64,000 bases of DNA, from assembly GCF_943192995.1 (NCBI RefSeq), contig NZ_CALPCP010000022.1, positions 1-64,000 on the forward strand. Reading direction: 5' to 3'. Origin of the DNA: Flintibacter muris (GTDB taxonomy: Bacteria; Bacillota; Clostridia; Oscillospirales; Oscillospiraceae). The translations under genes were made by a program, and so were the position numbers. Below the pieces are notes generated by a model. That model was not told where the DNA came from. It made no database searches and worked only from the letters and a program-made list of their open reading frames with translations. Below are positions 16,221 to 23,883 of this stretch, in pieces. Positions within the stretch are counted from its first letter, which is position 1. Each line of letters opens with the position of its first letter.

Positions 16221-17636
16221 TTATATCATTTCAAAAATTGCCTTCATACCCTTAAAGGTCATATAGCAGTCCAGCTTGCCCACTGTCTCAAAGGGGGCGT
16301 GCATAGACAGGACGGGGACCCCGGCGTCCAGAGTGTCAATGTTTCGCTGGGCCATATAGGCGGCCACAGTGCCGCCGCCGCCGGCGTCTACCTTGCCCAG
16401 CTCCGCCATCTGCCAGACCACATTGGCGCTGTCCAGAACGCGGCGTACCCTGGCCACCAGCTCGGCGGAGGCGTCGGAGGCCCCGGACTTGCCCCGCGCC
16501 CCGGTGTACTTGCACAGGCCCATACCATAGTTGACAAAGGCGCTGTTGCGCTTTTCATAGACTTCGGCAAAATTGGGGTCGTAGGCCGCCGTTACGTCGG
16601 CGGACAAGCAGAAGGACTTTTCAAAACACACCCGCAGAGGGACGCCCTGGGCCTGGCACAGGTCCTCCATAAAGGTGTCAAAGGCGGCGGACTTCATGCC
16701 AGTGACGCCCTCGGAGCCGATCTCCTCCTTGTCGGCCAGCATACACACGGCGGTGTACTCCGGGTCGTTGAGCTGGAGAATGGCGGTCAGGGTGGCATAG
16801 GCGCACACCCGGTCGTCGTGGCCATAGGAACCAATAAGGGAGCGGTCAAAGCCGATGTCCCGGGCGTTGAAGGCCGGGACGGCGCACAGCTCGGCGGAGA
16901 TAAAATCCTCTTCGGTAATGCCGTACTTCCGGTTGAGCAGCTCCAGGGCGGCCAGCTTTACCCGCTCCTTGCCCTCGTCGTCCTCCAGAGGACGGCTGCC
17001 CACCAGAATGTTCAGGCTTTCCGCCGGGATCGCCTCCCCCAGGGGCTTTTTGGACTGCTCCACCCCCAGGTGGGGCAGCAGGTCGCCAATGGTGAACAAG
17101 GGGTCGTCAGGCCCGTTGCCCACTGACACCCGGACCGTCTGCCCGCTTTTCAGGGCCACCACCCCGTGGAGCTCCAGGGGAATGGTCACCCACTGGTACT
17201 TGCGGATACCGCCGTAGTAGTGGGTCTTGAGGTAGGCCAGCTCATCCGTTTCGTAAAGGGGATTCTGCTTCAGGTCCAGGCGGGGGGAGTCAATGTGTGC
17301 CGCGCCGATATTGGCCCCTTCGGCCAGGGATTTTTTCCCAATGACTGCCAAGGTGATGGCTTTGCCCCGGTTAATCCGATAGACCTTATCCCCCGCTTTC
17401 AGCTCCGTCCCGCGGACATAGGGCCGGAATCCGGCCTTCTCCGCCAGGGTGATGGTCCGGTCCACGCACTCCCGCTCAGTCTTGCCCGCGTCCAGGAATT
17501 GCTTGTAGCCGGTACAGTAGGCCTCCATGGCCTCCAGCTCACCCTCGATCAGCCGGTCGTAGCCGTTCTTTTTCTCATAGAGCAGCGCACGGCGCAGCTG
17601 CTCCCCCCTGGTCTGTTCCTTCTTTTCCTCGCTCAT
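16221..17636 (-). CDS. M18-family aminopeptidase
   Basis: A 471-residue zinc aminopeptidase of family M18 (aspartyl-aminopeptidase-like). Seen are GANIGAAHIDSPRLDLKQNPLYE with the His-x-Asp metal ligand, FISAELCAVPAFNARDIGFDRSLIGSYGHDDRVCAYA, CMLADKEEIGSEGVTGM with the catalytic Glu pair, and VPVLSMHAPFETVGKLD. Length fits the family. It is the last gene of the prfA operon and overlaps coaE by 4 bp (ATGA), with GAAGGAGG upstream. It removes N-terminal residues, probably acidic ones, from peptides. Confidence 0.92.
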   Translation of the reverse strand: MSEEKKEQTRGEQLRRALLYEKKNGYDRLIEGELEAMEAYCTGYKQFLDAGKTERECVDRTITLAEKAGFRPYVRGTELKAGDKVYRINRGKAITLAVIGKKSLAEGANIGAAHIDSPRLDLKQNPLYETDELAYLKTHYYGGIRKYQWVTIPLELHGVVALKSGQTVRVSVGNGPDDPLFTIGDLLPHLGVEQSKKPLGEAIPAESLNILVGSRPLEDDEGKERVKLAALELLNRKYGITEEDFISAELCAVPAFNARDIGFDRSLIGSYGHDDRVCAYATLTAILQLNDPEYTAVCMLADKEEIGSEGVTGMKSAAFDTFMEDLCQAQGVPLRVCFEKSFCLSADVTAAYDPNFAEVYEKRNSAFVNYGMGLCKYTGARGKSGASDASAELVARVRRVLDSANVVWQMAELGKVDAGGGGTVAAYMAQRNIDTLDAGVPVLSMHAPFETVGKLDCYMTFKGMKAIFEMI

Positions 17637-18226
17637 ATGATAACCTCCTTCAAAAATTCCCGCACCTGTTGGGAGAATTCCTCTGCCGTGGGGCAGTTAT
17701 TGATTAAAGTATGGTCGCAGTGTTGGGAAAAATACTCATCCGGTTTTTGCGCTCTCACTCTGGCCCAGGCGTAGTCCTCCGAAATGCCCTCCCGGGCCAT
17801 GATGCGGCGCACCCGGACCTCGGGTGGGGCCAGGACAGCCACTGACAGTTGACATAACTCTTTTAAAGGGCTCTCCAGCAGGGCAATAGCGTCCACAGCT
17901 ACCAGCCCTCTGCCTTGCTTCCGGTACGTCTCAATCTGCTCCCGGGTTTGGGATACTACCGCTTTCCAGGCAATGGCGTTGAGGGTCTCCAGCTTCTTTG
18001 AATCATGAAAGACCACCGCCCCCAGCTTTTTCCGGTCAATGGCCCCTGTTTCGTCCCGGATCGGGCCAAACTCCTGTTCCAATCTATTCTGTAAAGCAAG
18101 ATCGCTTTCCAGCAATTCGTGATACACCGCGTCGCAGTCAATGACCGCGCCGCCCAGCTTCTCCACCTCCCGCAGCAGGGTGGTCTTCCCCGCCCCGGTG
18201 GGGCCGGTAATGCCCAAAATCGTCAT
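17633..18226 (-). CDS. coaE: Dephospho-CoA kinase
   Basis: Catalyses the last step of coenzyme A synthesis, phosphorylating dephospho-CoA at the ribose 3'-OH. 197 residues with the P-loop ITGPTGAGKTTLLREVE at the N-terminus, IDCDAVYHELLE, and the late LINNCPTAEEFSQQV segment. ATG 18226 is preferred to the ATG 6 nt upstream because AAAGGA directly abuts the latter. The 3' end overlaps the aminopeptidase start by 4 bp and the 5' end is 13 bp from the preceding membrane-protein gene. Confidence 0.92.
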   Translation of the reverse strand: MTILGITGPTGAGKTTLLREVEKLGGAVIDCDAVYHELLESDLALQNRLEQEFGPIRDETGAIDRKKLGAVVFHDSKKLETLNAIAWKAVVSQTREQIETYRKQGRGLVAVDAIALLESPLKELCQLSVAVLAPPEVRVRRIMAREGISEDYAWARVRAQKPDEYFSQHCDHTLINNCPTAEEFSQQVREFLKEVII

Positions 18227-18239
18227 AGCCATTCCTTTC

Positions 18240-18980
18240 TTAAAAGTGGTCGTATCCCTCTGCTGTCCACTTCCGTCTCCACAGACGGTTGGTCAGCCGC
18301 CGGGCCTGGACCAGGTTCCAAATCGGGACCAGCAGGGTAAACCATGGTTCGGCTCGGTCCTCCTCTTCCGTCAGTCTCCAGGCACGCAGGAACAGCACCG
18401 CCTGTATCAGGTACAGGCCCAGCAGTCCCAGCAGAAAGCCTACCGTGCCATTGTAGTCCAGCAGGTTGTTCCTTGCCGCGATCAAACCGCCAATGATGAG
18501 GGAGAATAGAATTCCAATGGTCCCCATAAACAGTATCCCCCCGCCCAGCAGAGCTGGCCACAGGAGCAGGAACACATTGATCTCACTCCCCCGCTCCAGC
18601 AGCGCCAGTCCCTGCTCCCAGCCGGGCCGCTGGTCATTCTGCTCTCTCGCCAGCAGGATGTACCCGGCCAACAGGAGCAATGCCAAAAACTGGGCACTCA
18701 CCTCCGCCGGGGGCTGGCCGGCCTTTGACCGGAACAGCACATCCATCGCCCCACACAGAACAGGAAACAGCGCCGCCGCCAGAATCCGCCACTCCGGCTT
18801 CCGCACAGAGATCCATCCCAAAAGGTCCAACACTATCAGGGCCAGCCACAGCGCCGTCAACCCCCAGGCTGTCATGCCCAGGTCATACGCCGCCAAGACA
18901 ACGCAGCATTCCAGAATCTCACTCAGCAGCGCGGCCACCGTATGTGCCACTAAATAGATCAGACAGAGTATGTTTTCCAT
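18240..18980 (-). CDS. Uncharacterised membrane protein
   Basis: A 246-residue protein with about seven hydrophobic segments and a basic C-terminal tail (RRLTNRLWRRKWTAEGYDHF). I do not recognise a family. ATG 18980 sits behind a G-rich purine stretch (GGGGG) and begins MENILCLIYLVAHTVAA. The longer in-frame extension runs into the ywlC region and is rejected. It lies 92 bp after ywlC in the operon and 13 bp before coaE. Confidence 0.75.
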   Translation of the reverse strand: MENILCLIYLVAHTVAALLSEILECCVVLAAYDLGMTAWGLTALWLALIVLDLLGWISVRKPEWRILAAALFPVLCGAMDVLFRSKAGQPPAEVSAQFLALLLLAGYILLAREQNDQRPGWEQGLALLERGSEINVFLLLWPALLGGGILFMGTIGILFSLIIGGLIAARNNLLDYNGTVGFLLGLLGLYLIQAVLFLRAWRLTEEEDRAEPWFTLLVPIWNLVQARRLTNRLWRRKWTAEGYDHF

Positions 18981-19072
18981 ACTCCCACCCCCTTCTGTAC
19001 TCCCAGCATAGCGGAAGGGAGCAAGACACGCAAGGGGTTTTGGACAGTCGGTCCATTTTGGGGGATAACTGG

Positions 19073-20161
19073 TCAGGCCTCCACAATATGGAAGCCCGCC
19101 GCCTTGCTCAAACGGTTGACCACCGCCAGCCCCATACCGCCGGTATCGGGACACTGGGCCCAGATATGCTTCACCCCGTTGTCGTCCATGGCCCGCAGGG
19201 CTCGAAACAGCCGCCGGGCGTGCTCAAAGCTGTCCAGTGAGCCCCCCAGCCGCTCCACGGGGTGGTCCTGGAACCAGTGGGCAAACTCATCAAAACAGAT
19301 TACTCCCTCCCAGTAGCTGTCGGTCATATGGTCCAGAATATACTGGGCAGTGCGCTGGGACTCCCCCCGAACCACGGTGACTGGAGCCTTGGGCGCGTAG
19401 TGGCGGTACTTCATACCGGGGGCTCTGGGACGCTCCCCCTCCTCCAAAGGACGGTCAAGAGAGGGGTCCAGGTCCACCTCATCCAGCACATCCAGCAGCT
19501 CCTCCAGCGGGACCCCTCCGGGGCGGAGCAGGCGGGGCGGCGTACAGGTCAGGTCTATGATGGTGGACTCCACCCCCACCTGACAGTCGCCGCCGTCCAG
19601 AATGGCGTCGATTCTGCCGTCCATGTCATCCACCATGTGCTTGACAGTGGTGGGACTGGGCCGGCCCGAAATATTTCCGGAGGGGGCGGCAATGGGCACC
19701 CCCGCCGCCTCAATCACAGCCCGGCACATGGAGTGGGCTGGGCACCGCATGCCCACAGTATCCATTCCAGCCGTCACCACATCAGGAATCAGGCGCGGGC
19801 CGAAGTGGGTCGCAGAACAGACCGGTCCCTTCTTCAGCTCTCTCAGCTCCGCCTCGGTCCGCTTCTTGCACCGGAGAATCATGGTCAGCGGCCCAGGCCA
19901 AAAGCGTCTGGCCAGCTGCCAGGCCGCCTCTGGGATGTCCTCACAGTATACCTCCAGCCAGGAGGCCTCTGGGATGTGGAGAATCAGCGGGTTGTCCTGA
20001 GGACGGCCCTTGGCCTGGAAAATGCACTGGACCGCCATAGGGTTCAGCCCATTGGCCCCCAAGCCGTATACCGTCTCGGTGGGGATGCCCACCAGACCGC
20101 CGGCCCGGATGATCTCAGCGGCCTTTTCAATCTCATTCGGTTCGAGAAGCCGTGTTTTCAT
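19073..20161 (-). CDS. ywlC: L-threonylcarbamoyladenylate synthase (Sua5/YwlC type)
   Basis: Makes threonylcarbamoyl-AMP from Thr, bicarbonate and ATP for the t6A37 modification of ANN-decoding tRNAs. 362 residues: an N-terminal YrdC domain (about 1-205; GGLVGIPTETVYGLGANG, FQAKGRPQDNPLILHI, AAPSGNISGRPSPTTVKHM) plus the C-terminal Sua5 Rossmann-like domain (about 230-355; PRAPGMKYRHYAPKAPVTVV). The two-domain form is the Sua5/YwlC type. Its start overlaps the preceding small membrane gene by 29 bp. Confidence 0.95.
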   Translation of the reverse strand: MKTRLLEPNEIEKAAEIIRAGGLVGIPTETVYGLGANGLNPMAVQCIFQAKGRPQDNPLILHIPEASWLEVYCEDIPEAAWQLARRFWPGPLTMILRCKKRTEAELRELKKGPVCSATHFGPRLIPDVVTAGMDTVGMRCPAHSMCRAVIEAAGVPIAAPSGNISGRPSPTTVKHMVDDMDGRIDAILDGGDCQVGVESTIIDLTCTPPRLLRPGGVPLEELLDVLDEVDLDPSLDRPLEEGERPRAPGMKYRHYAPKAPVTVVRGESQRTAQYILDHMTDSYWEGVICFDEFAHWFQDHPVERLGGSLDSFEHARRLFRALRAMDDNGVKHIWAQCPDTGGMGLAVVNRLSKAAGFHIVEA

Positions 20162-20444
20162 GGCTTTCGCCTCCTTGCTGCCTTCGGCCCAGCCAAAGCC
20201 AAAATGTCAGAAAAATCAGAGAAGCCATGGCATACAGTCCTCCGGCAAGGTGCCATTTGAACTGCTGGTCCTCTAATGTATACATCACACAATCCGCATA
20301 TGGACTTGTCTCTGAAATCAGATAGGGCCAGAGCTCCTTGGCCTCTCTGGCTGTTTGGAAACAATTCCATGCCAGCCAGGCCAGGAGCAAACACCCTGCC
20401 CACGCGGCGGCTGAAAACGCCGCTTTGGTTATCTTATGCCTCAT
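20133..20444 (-). CDS. Small membrane protein, unknown function
   Basis: 103 residues with two hydrophobic segments (about 10-26, AFSAAAWAGCLLLAWLAW, and 68-88, LAGGLYAMASLIFLTFWLWLG) around a loop with two acidic clusters. No family recognised. It overlaps the upstream HAD gene by 4 bp (ATGA) and the downstream ywlC by 29 bp, so expression is tied to both. Confidence 0.7.
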   Translation of the reverse strand: MRHKITKAAFSAAAWAGCLLLAWLAWNCFQTAREAKELWPYLISETSPYADCVMYTLEDQQFKWHLAGGLYAMASLIFLTFWLWLGRRQQGGESHENTASRTE

Positions 20445-21094
20445 TGTCCCAAAATCAGGTCCCCCAGCTCCTCCGGGGTTGCGGCCAGGTGAACGGCCCC
20501 CTCTTCCTCCAGCTCGGCCCGGCTCCGGAAGCCCCAGAGCACCCCGCAGCTGGTAAGTCCGCCGTTTTTGGCAGTGCGGATATCCACATTGCTGTCCCCC
20601 ACAAAGAGGGTGTTTTCCGCCTCTGCCCCCATCTCCTCCATCAGTCTGCGCAGCAAAGTGGGGTCGGGCTTGGTGGGTACGCCCTCAACAGCCCCCTGGG
20701 TAAAGTCAAACATGTTGGGGAAGTAGCCCTCAATGATGTCCGGCACCAGGCTGTGGGCCTTGTTGGACAGCACCGCGACGGAAACCCCCGCCACCTTCAG
20801 CCGCTCCAACAGCGCCCGGATACCGGGGTAAGGGGCGGTTTTGTCCTCTTTGTGGACGTTGTAATAGGGCATAAACTCATCCAGTATGGCCTGGATTCCC
20901 TCTGGAGTACGCCAGTCCTCCGGGGCAAAGCGGGCGGCCAGCTTGGCCATGCCGTTGCCCACGTAGCGTTTATACTCCTCCACCGAGTGGGTAGGCCAGC
21001 CGTGATTGCGGCACACCCAGTTGCCGGCGTCCGCCAAGTCGTCAATGGTATTCAGGATGGTGCCGTCTAAATCAAAAACAACATATTTATACAT
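20441..21094 (-). CDS. HAD-superfamily phosphatase (phosphoglycolate phosphatase-like)
   Basis: A 217-residue HAD hydrolase with motif I VVFDLDGTILNT (nucleophile Asp and acid/base Asp), a helical cap domain, motif II SVAVLSNKAH, and motifs III/IV KPDPTLLRRLM and TLFVGDSNVDIRTAKNGG. It resembles Gph/PpaX-type enzymes acting on small phosphorylated metabolites; exact substrate cannot be read. Mid-operon, with a CAGGGGG Shine-Dalgarno. Confidence 0.88.
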   Translation of the reverse strand: MYKYVVFDLDGTILNTIDDLADAGNWVCRNHGWPTHSVEEYKRYVGNGMAKLAARFAPEDWRTPEGIQAILDEFMPYYNVHKEDKTAPYPGIRALLERLKVAGVSVAVLSNKAHSLVPDIIEGYFPNMFDFTQGAVEGVPTKPDPTLLRRLMEEMGAEAENTLFVGDSNVDIRTAKNGGLTSCGVLWGFRSRAELEEEGAVHLAATPEELGDLILGQ

Positions 21095-21113
21095 GAAAAT
21101 CCCCCTGTATCAC

Positions 21114-21371
21114 TCACTCGTACACGCCGATCTCCATGCAGCCGATCTCCACGGTGGTGTCCCGGGGGAACTGGGCCCGCTGGAGGTAGGCCTTTACCGC
21201 CACCTGGGCGTGTTTGGGATTGGCCCGCTCGTCCTCCAGGTCCAGGTCGATGCGCCCGGCCTCGCCGCCGCAGACAGAGCCCACGTCCTCCAGCACCTCG
21301 TTCAGCTCCCCGATTACGTCGTGGAGGTCTTTTCCCTCGGGAAGGGATTTGTAGTGGATATACATTTCCAT
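21114..21371 (-). CDS. Conserved small hypothetical protein
   Basis: 85 residues, acidic, with a mixed alpha-beta pattern: MEMYIHYKSLPEGKDLHDVI, then GSVCGGEAGRIDLDLEDERANPKHAQ, ending PRDTTVEIGCMEIGVYE. Family not recognised. AAAGGAG lies 7 nt before the ATG. It is between prfA and the HAD gene, with 18-19 bp gaps. Confidence 0.75.
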   Translation of the reverse strand: MEMYIHYKSLPEGKDLHDVIGELNEVLEDVGSVCGGEAGRIDLDLEDERANPKHAQVAVKAYLQRAQFPRDTTVEIGCMEIGVYE

Positions 21372-21389
21372 AAAAATTGCTCCTTTGTT

Positions 21390-22448
21390 TTAATTCTGCT
21401 CCTTGAGCAGCTCCGCCTGGTGGTCGGCGGCCAGGGCGTCAATGATCTCGTCCAGCGTCCCGTCCATCACCTGGTCAATTTTGTACAGTGTAAGACCGAT
21501 ACGGTGGTCAGTCACCCGGCCCTGGGGGAAATTGTAGGTGCGGATGCGCTCGTTCCGCATGCCGGAGCCCACCTGACTGCGCCGCTCAGCGGTATATTGG
21601 GAGGATATTTTCTCCTGCTCCGCCTCATACAGCCGGGAGGCCAAAATGCGCATAGCCTTGTCCCGGTTCTGGAACTGGCTGCGCTCCTGCTGGCACTCCA
21701 CCACCGTCCCCGTGGGCTTATGGATAAGGCGCACGGCGGAGGATGTTTTATTCACGTGCTGTCCCCCCGCACCGGAGGAGCGGAACACCTGCATCTCAAT
21801 ATCCGCCGGGTTGAGCTGGACGTCCGCCGTCTCCATCTCGGGCAGGACGGCCACTGTCACCGTAGAGGTGTGGACCCGGCCCCCCGACTCCGTTTCAGGC
21901 ACCCGCTGCACCCGGTGAACTCCGCTTTCAAACTTGAACCGGGACCAGGCGCCCTCCCCCTCGACTGTAAAAACAATCTCTTTCACGCCGCCCAGCTCTG
22001 TCTCGCTGGCGGAATCCACCACGGTGTGCCAGCGCTTGGACTCGGCATACATGGAGTACATCCGGTACAGGGAGTGGGCAAACAGGGCGGCCTCCTCCCC
22101 GCCCACCCCGGCGCGGATCTCCACAATGACATTTTTACCGTCGTTAGGATCTCGGGGCAAAAGCAGAATTTGCAGCTCCTTCTCCAGCCGGGGCAGGTCA
22201 GTAACCGCCTGCTGGTACTCCTCCTGGGCCAGCTCCCGCATCTCCGGGTCGGCCATCAGCTCCTGAGCCTGATCCCGGGCCTCCAGGGTCTGCCGGTAGG
22301 CCCGGTAGACGTCCACCAGAGGCTGGAGCTCCGCCTGCTCCTTATTCAGCCGGGCCACCAGCTCCGGATCGTTGTAAGTCTCCGACGCCCCCAGCCGGGC
22401 TTCAATCTGGCTGTATTTCGCCTCAATGGCGTTCAGCTTGTCCAGCAT
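21390..22448 (-). CDS. prfA: Peptide chain release factor 1
   Basis: Recognises UAA/UAG and triggers peptide release. 352 residues: an N-terminal helical domain (LDKLNAIEAKYSQIEARL), the GGQ loop RSSGAGGQHVNKTSSAVRL, then RVTDHRIGLTLYKIDQVMDG at the C-terminus. ATG 22448 with AAGGAGG upstream matches family starts; the frame stays open further upstream into repeat sequence. It heads an operon of eight closely spaced or overlapping genes running down to 16221. prmC, the usual partner methylase, is not adjacent. Confidence 0.96.
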   Translation of the reverse strand: MLDKLNAIEAKYSQIEARLGASETYNDPELVARLNKEQAELQPLVDVYRAYRQTLEARDQAQELMADPEMRELAQEEYQQAVTDLPRLEKELQILLLPRDPNDGKNVIVEIRAGVGGEEAALFAHSLYRMYSMYAESKRWHTVVDSASETELGGVKEIVFTVEGEGAWSRFKFESGVHRVQRVPETESGGRVHTSTVTVAVLPEMETADVQLNPADIEMQVFRSSGAGGQHVNKTSSAVRLIHKPTGTVVECQQERSQFQNRDKAMRILASRLYEAEQEKISSQYTAERRSQVGSGMRNERIRTYNFPQGRVTDHRIGLTLYKIDQVMDGTLDEIIDALAADHQAELLKEQN

Positions 22449-22478
22449 GGACAGCCCTCCTTGTAAAGCTCTCTCGTC

Positions 22479-22682
22479 CCGCCCGCAGGCGGAAAAGCCT
22501 CCTTTTGAAAGGAGGTGCCCCAGTGCGCACACTGGGGCGGAGGATTGTATTTTGGCGAAGCCAAACTGTATGAAATAAACAAGGTTTGCAATCTCTTGTT
22601 TGCTTCGCACATTTCGCCTGCGGCGAAATACAATCCCCACCGCCCTTCGGGCGGAGCCCCTTTCCAAAGGGGCCTTTCGTGG
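22479..22682. repeat. Family C large imperfect palindrome
   Basis: Arms GGATTGTATTT (22542-22552) and AAATACAATCC (22626-22636) are perfectly complementary. Outer GC-rich arms (CGCCCGCAGGCGG...GCCTCCTTTTGAAAGGAGG on the left, GCCCTTCGGGCGG...CCCCTTTCCAAAGGGG on the right) form further hairpins. The centre has AAACAAGG and CTTGTTT. It looks like a miniature mobile or REP-like element next to the prfA start. Only one copy is seen here. Confidence 0.7.
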
Positions 22683-22688
22683 TGCCCT

Positions 22689-22898
22689 CTAGGGTGTGTC
22701 CGTCCGACCGGTGAGATAATCTAGACTGACACCGAAGAAGTCAGCGATACTTACAAGATTACTCATCTTTGGCTCAGATTTTCCATATTCATAATCCTGA
22801 TAGATACGAGAGGATACACCGATTTCTTTCGCAACTGCAATTTGAGATACGCCCCTGTCCTTTCGCAGTTGAAGCAAGCGTTCAGAGAAAACAGACAT
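22689..22898 (-). CDS. Small XRE-family repressor
   Basis: A 69-residue single-domain Cro/C1-type protein: FSERLLQLRKDRGVSQIAVAKEIGVSSRIYQDYEYGKSEPKMSNLVSIADFFGVSLDYLTG. The gene is AT-richer than its neighbours, suggesting phage or mobile-element origin. It is divergent from the broken gene at 22988 and shares an 85-bp promoter region with overlapping divergent promoters, a typical repressor-target arrangement. Confidence 0.85.
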   Translation of the reverse strand: MSVFSERLLQLRKDRGVSQIAVAKEIGVSSRIYQDYEYGKSEPKMSNLVSIADFFGVSLDYLTGRTDTP

Positions 22899-22913
22899 TT
22901 TAACTACACCCTC

Positions 22914-22942
22914 TTGATGGTGAAGTCTTCTTCGTGTATTAT
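22914..22942 (+). promoter_or_regulatory. Promoter toward the 22988 pseudogene
   Basis: TTGATG (22914-22919) and TATTAT (22937-22942), 17-nt spacer. It overlaps the divergent XRE promoter. Confidence 0.5.
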
Positions 22943-22966
22943 AATGATGCGAAGAGAACTTTGCAA
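22938..22966 (-). promoter_or_regulatory. Promoter of the XRE repressor gene
   Basis: On the minus strand TTGCAA (22966-22961) and a perfect TATAAT (22943-22938) with a 17-nt spacer. Its -10 overlaps the -10 of the opposite promoter, so the repressor could control both. Confidence 0.65.
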
Positions 22967-22987
22967 CCCGATTTGGAGGTACTAACT

Positions 22988-23239
22988 ATGGATTCCTTAC
23001 TTTGAAGCCCTCTAACCTATGCGTACAAATATTGCTTTGACATTTACTCCCTGCGTGACAAGGAGGAGCGGCTGGAAAATGAGAAAATGATACGCATTGC
23101 CAAAGATGAGCTAAATGTCCGCGGCATGAACGATGCGATGGAGCGCATTGAGGCCGGTTATTCCGTCTTAGCCTGCCTGGATCGGCGCAGCGCCTTTTGG
23201 GCCGGGCTGTCCATTGGCCTGGAACTGAGCCGGCTTTAG
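22988..23239 (+). pseudogene. Small gene with in-frame TGA at codon 6
   Basis: GGAGGT (22975-22980) and ATG 22988 start MDSLL, then TGA at 23003-23005. The same frame then stays open to TAG 23239, giving an amphipathic, clearly protein-like sequence (YAYKYCFDIYSLRDKEERLENEK, then MERIEAGYSVLACLDRRSAFWAGLSIGLELSRL). The simplest reading is a nonsense or deletion mutant of a phage-type small gene controlled by the divergent XRE. No selenocysteine element was recognised. Family unknown. Its 3' end overlaps the convergent ydcF-like gene by 4 bp. Confidence 0.55.
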
Positions 23240-23883
23240 CGGTCGAAGACAAAGGACTTCACCAGCGCCAGCGGTTCCCGGATGTACATTTTCAGCCGGG
23301 AGGGCAGATGGCTGGAGGGGGCGGCCAGAGTGGAGACATTTTCAAATCCCGCCCTTCCGGCCAGCATTTTGGCCCGGGTGAGGTGAAAGCCGTTGGAGAC
23401 GATCACCACACCGTCTTTGATATCAAAGCCCGCCTCTTCCAAGTGCTGCGCCGACCAGCGCAGATTCTGGTTGGTATTGTGGGATTGGGTCTCTAAAATG
23501 ATGTTTTCCCGGGAAAAACCGTGGTCAGCCAGATAGTCGGCCATTCCCTGGGCCTCGGTGGTGGGCTCATTCTCCCCCTGGCCGCCTGACACTACCACAA
23601 GCATATCCGGATGGCCGTACAGATACTCCAGCGCCTTGTCCAGCCGGTCCTGCAACATAATGGAGGGGCCCCAGTCGTAGAGCTGACAGCCTAAAATCAC
23701 CATCACCTTGGGGTCGCCGTTGATATCGTCCCGGGCGCCGCCCAGCACCTGTCCCAGCAGGAGCGCAAAGACCGCCGCACCTGTCAGCACCAGAACAAAG
23801 ACCGCCTTCATAAGGCCTGTAAAGCGTTTTCCCTTGTAGCTGTTTACCTCCACCTTGGGCCGTTTGTGCGCTTTCTGTATCAT
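23236..23883 (-). CDS. YdcF/SanA-like DUF218 membrane-anchored protein
   Basis: About 215 residues: an N-terminal membrane segment (FTGLMKAVFVLVLTGAAVFALLLGQVL) and a DUF218 domain with VMVILGCQLYDWGPSIMLQDRLDKALEYL, MLVVVSGGQGENEPTTEAQGMADYL and VVIVSNGFHLTRAKMLAGRAGF. Relatives affect envelope integrity. The start at 23883 overlaps the ABC-F stop as ATGA. A second DUF218 gene without an obvious membrane anchor is at 39636-40301. Confidence 0.85.
   Translation of the reverse strand: MIQKAHKRPKVEVNSYKGKRFTGLMKAVFVLVLTGAAVFALLLGQVLGGARDDINGDPKVMVILGCQLYDWGPSIMLQDRLDKALEYLYGHPDMLVVVSGGQGENEPTTEAQGMADYLADHGFSRENIILETQSHNTNQNLRWSAQHLEEAGFDIKDGVVIVSNGFHLTRAKMLAGRAGFENVSTLAAPSSHLPSRLKMYIREPLALVKSFVFDR

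Noticed and set aside
22988-23239. Selenocysteine-encoding TGA in the small gene
   Set aside because: The residue before the TGA region shows no redox motif and no SECIS-like hairpin was evident just downstream.
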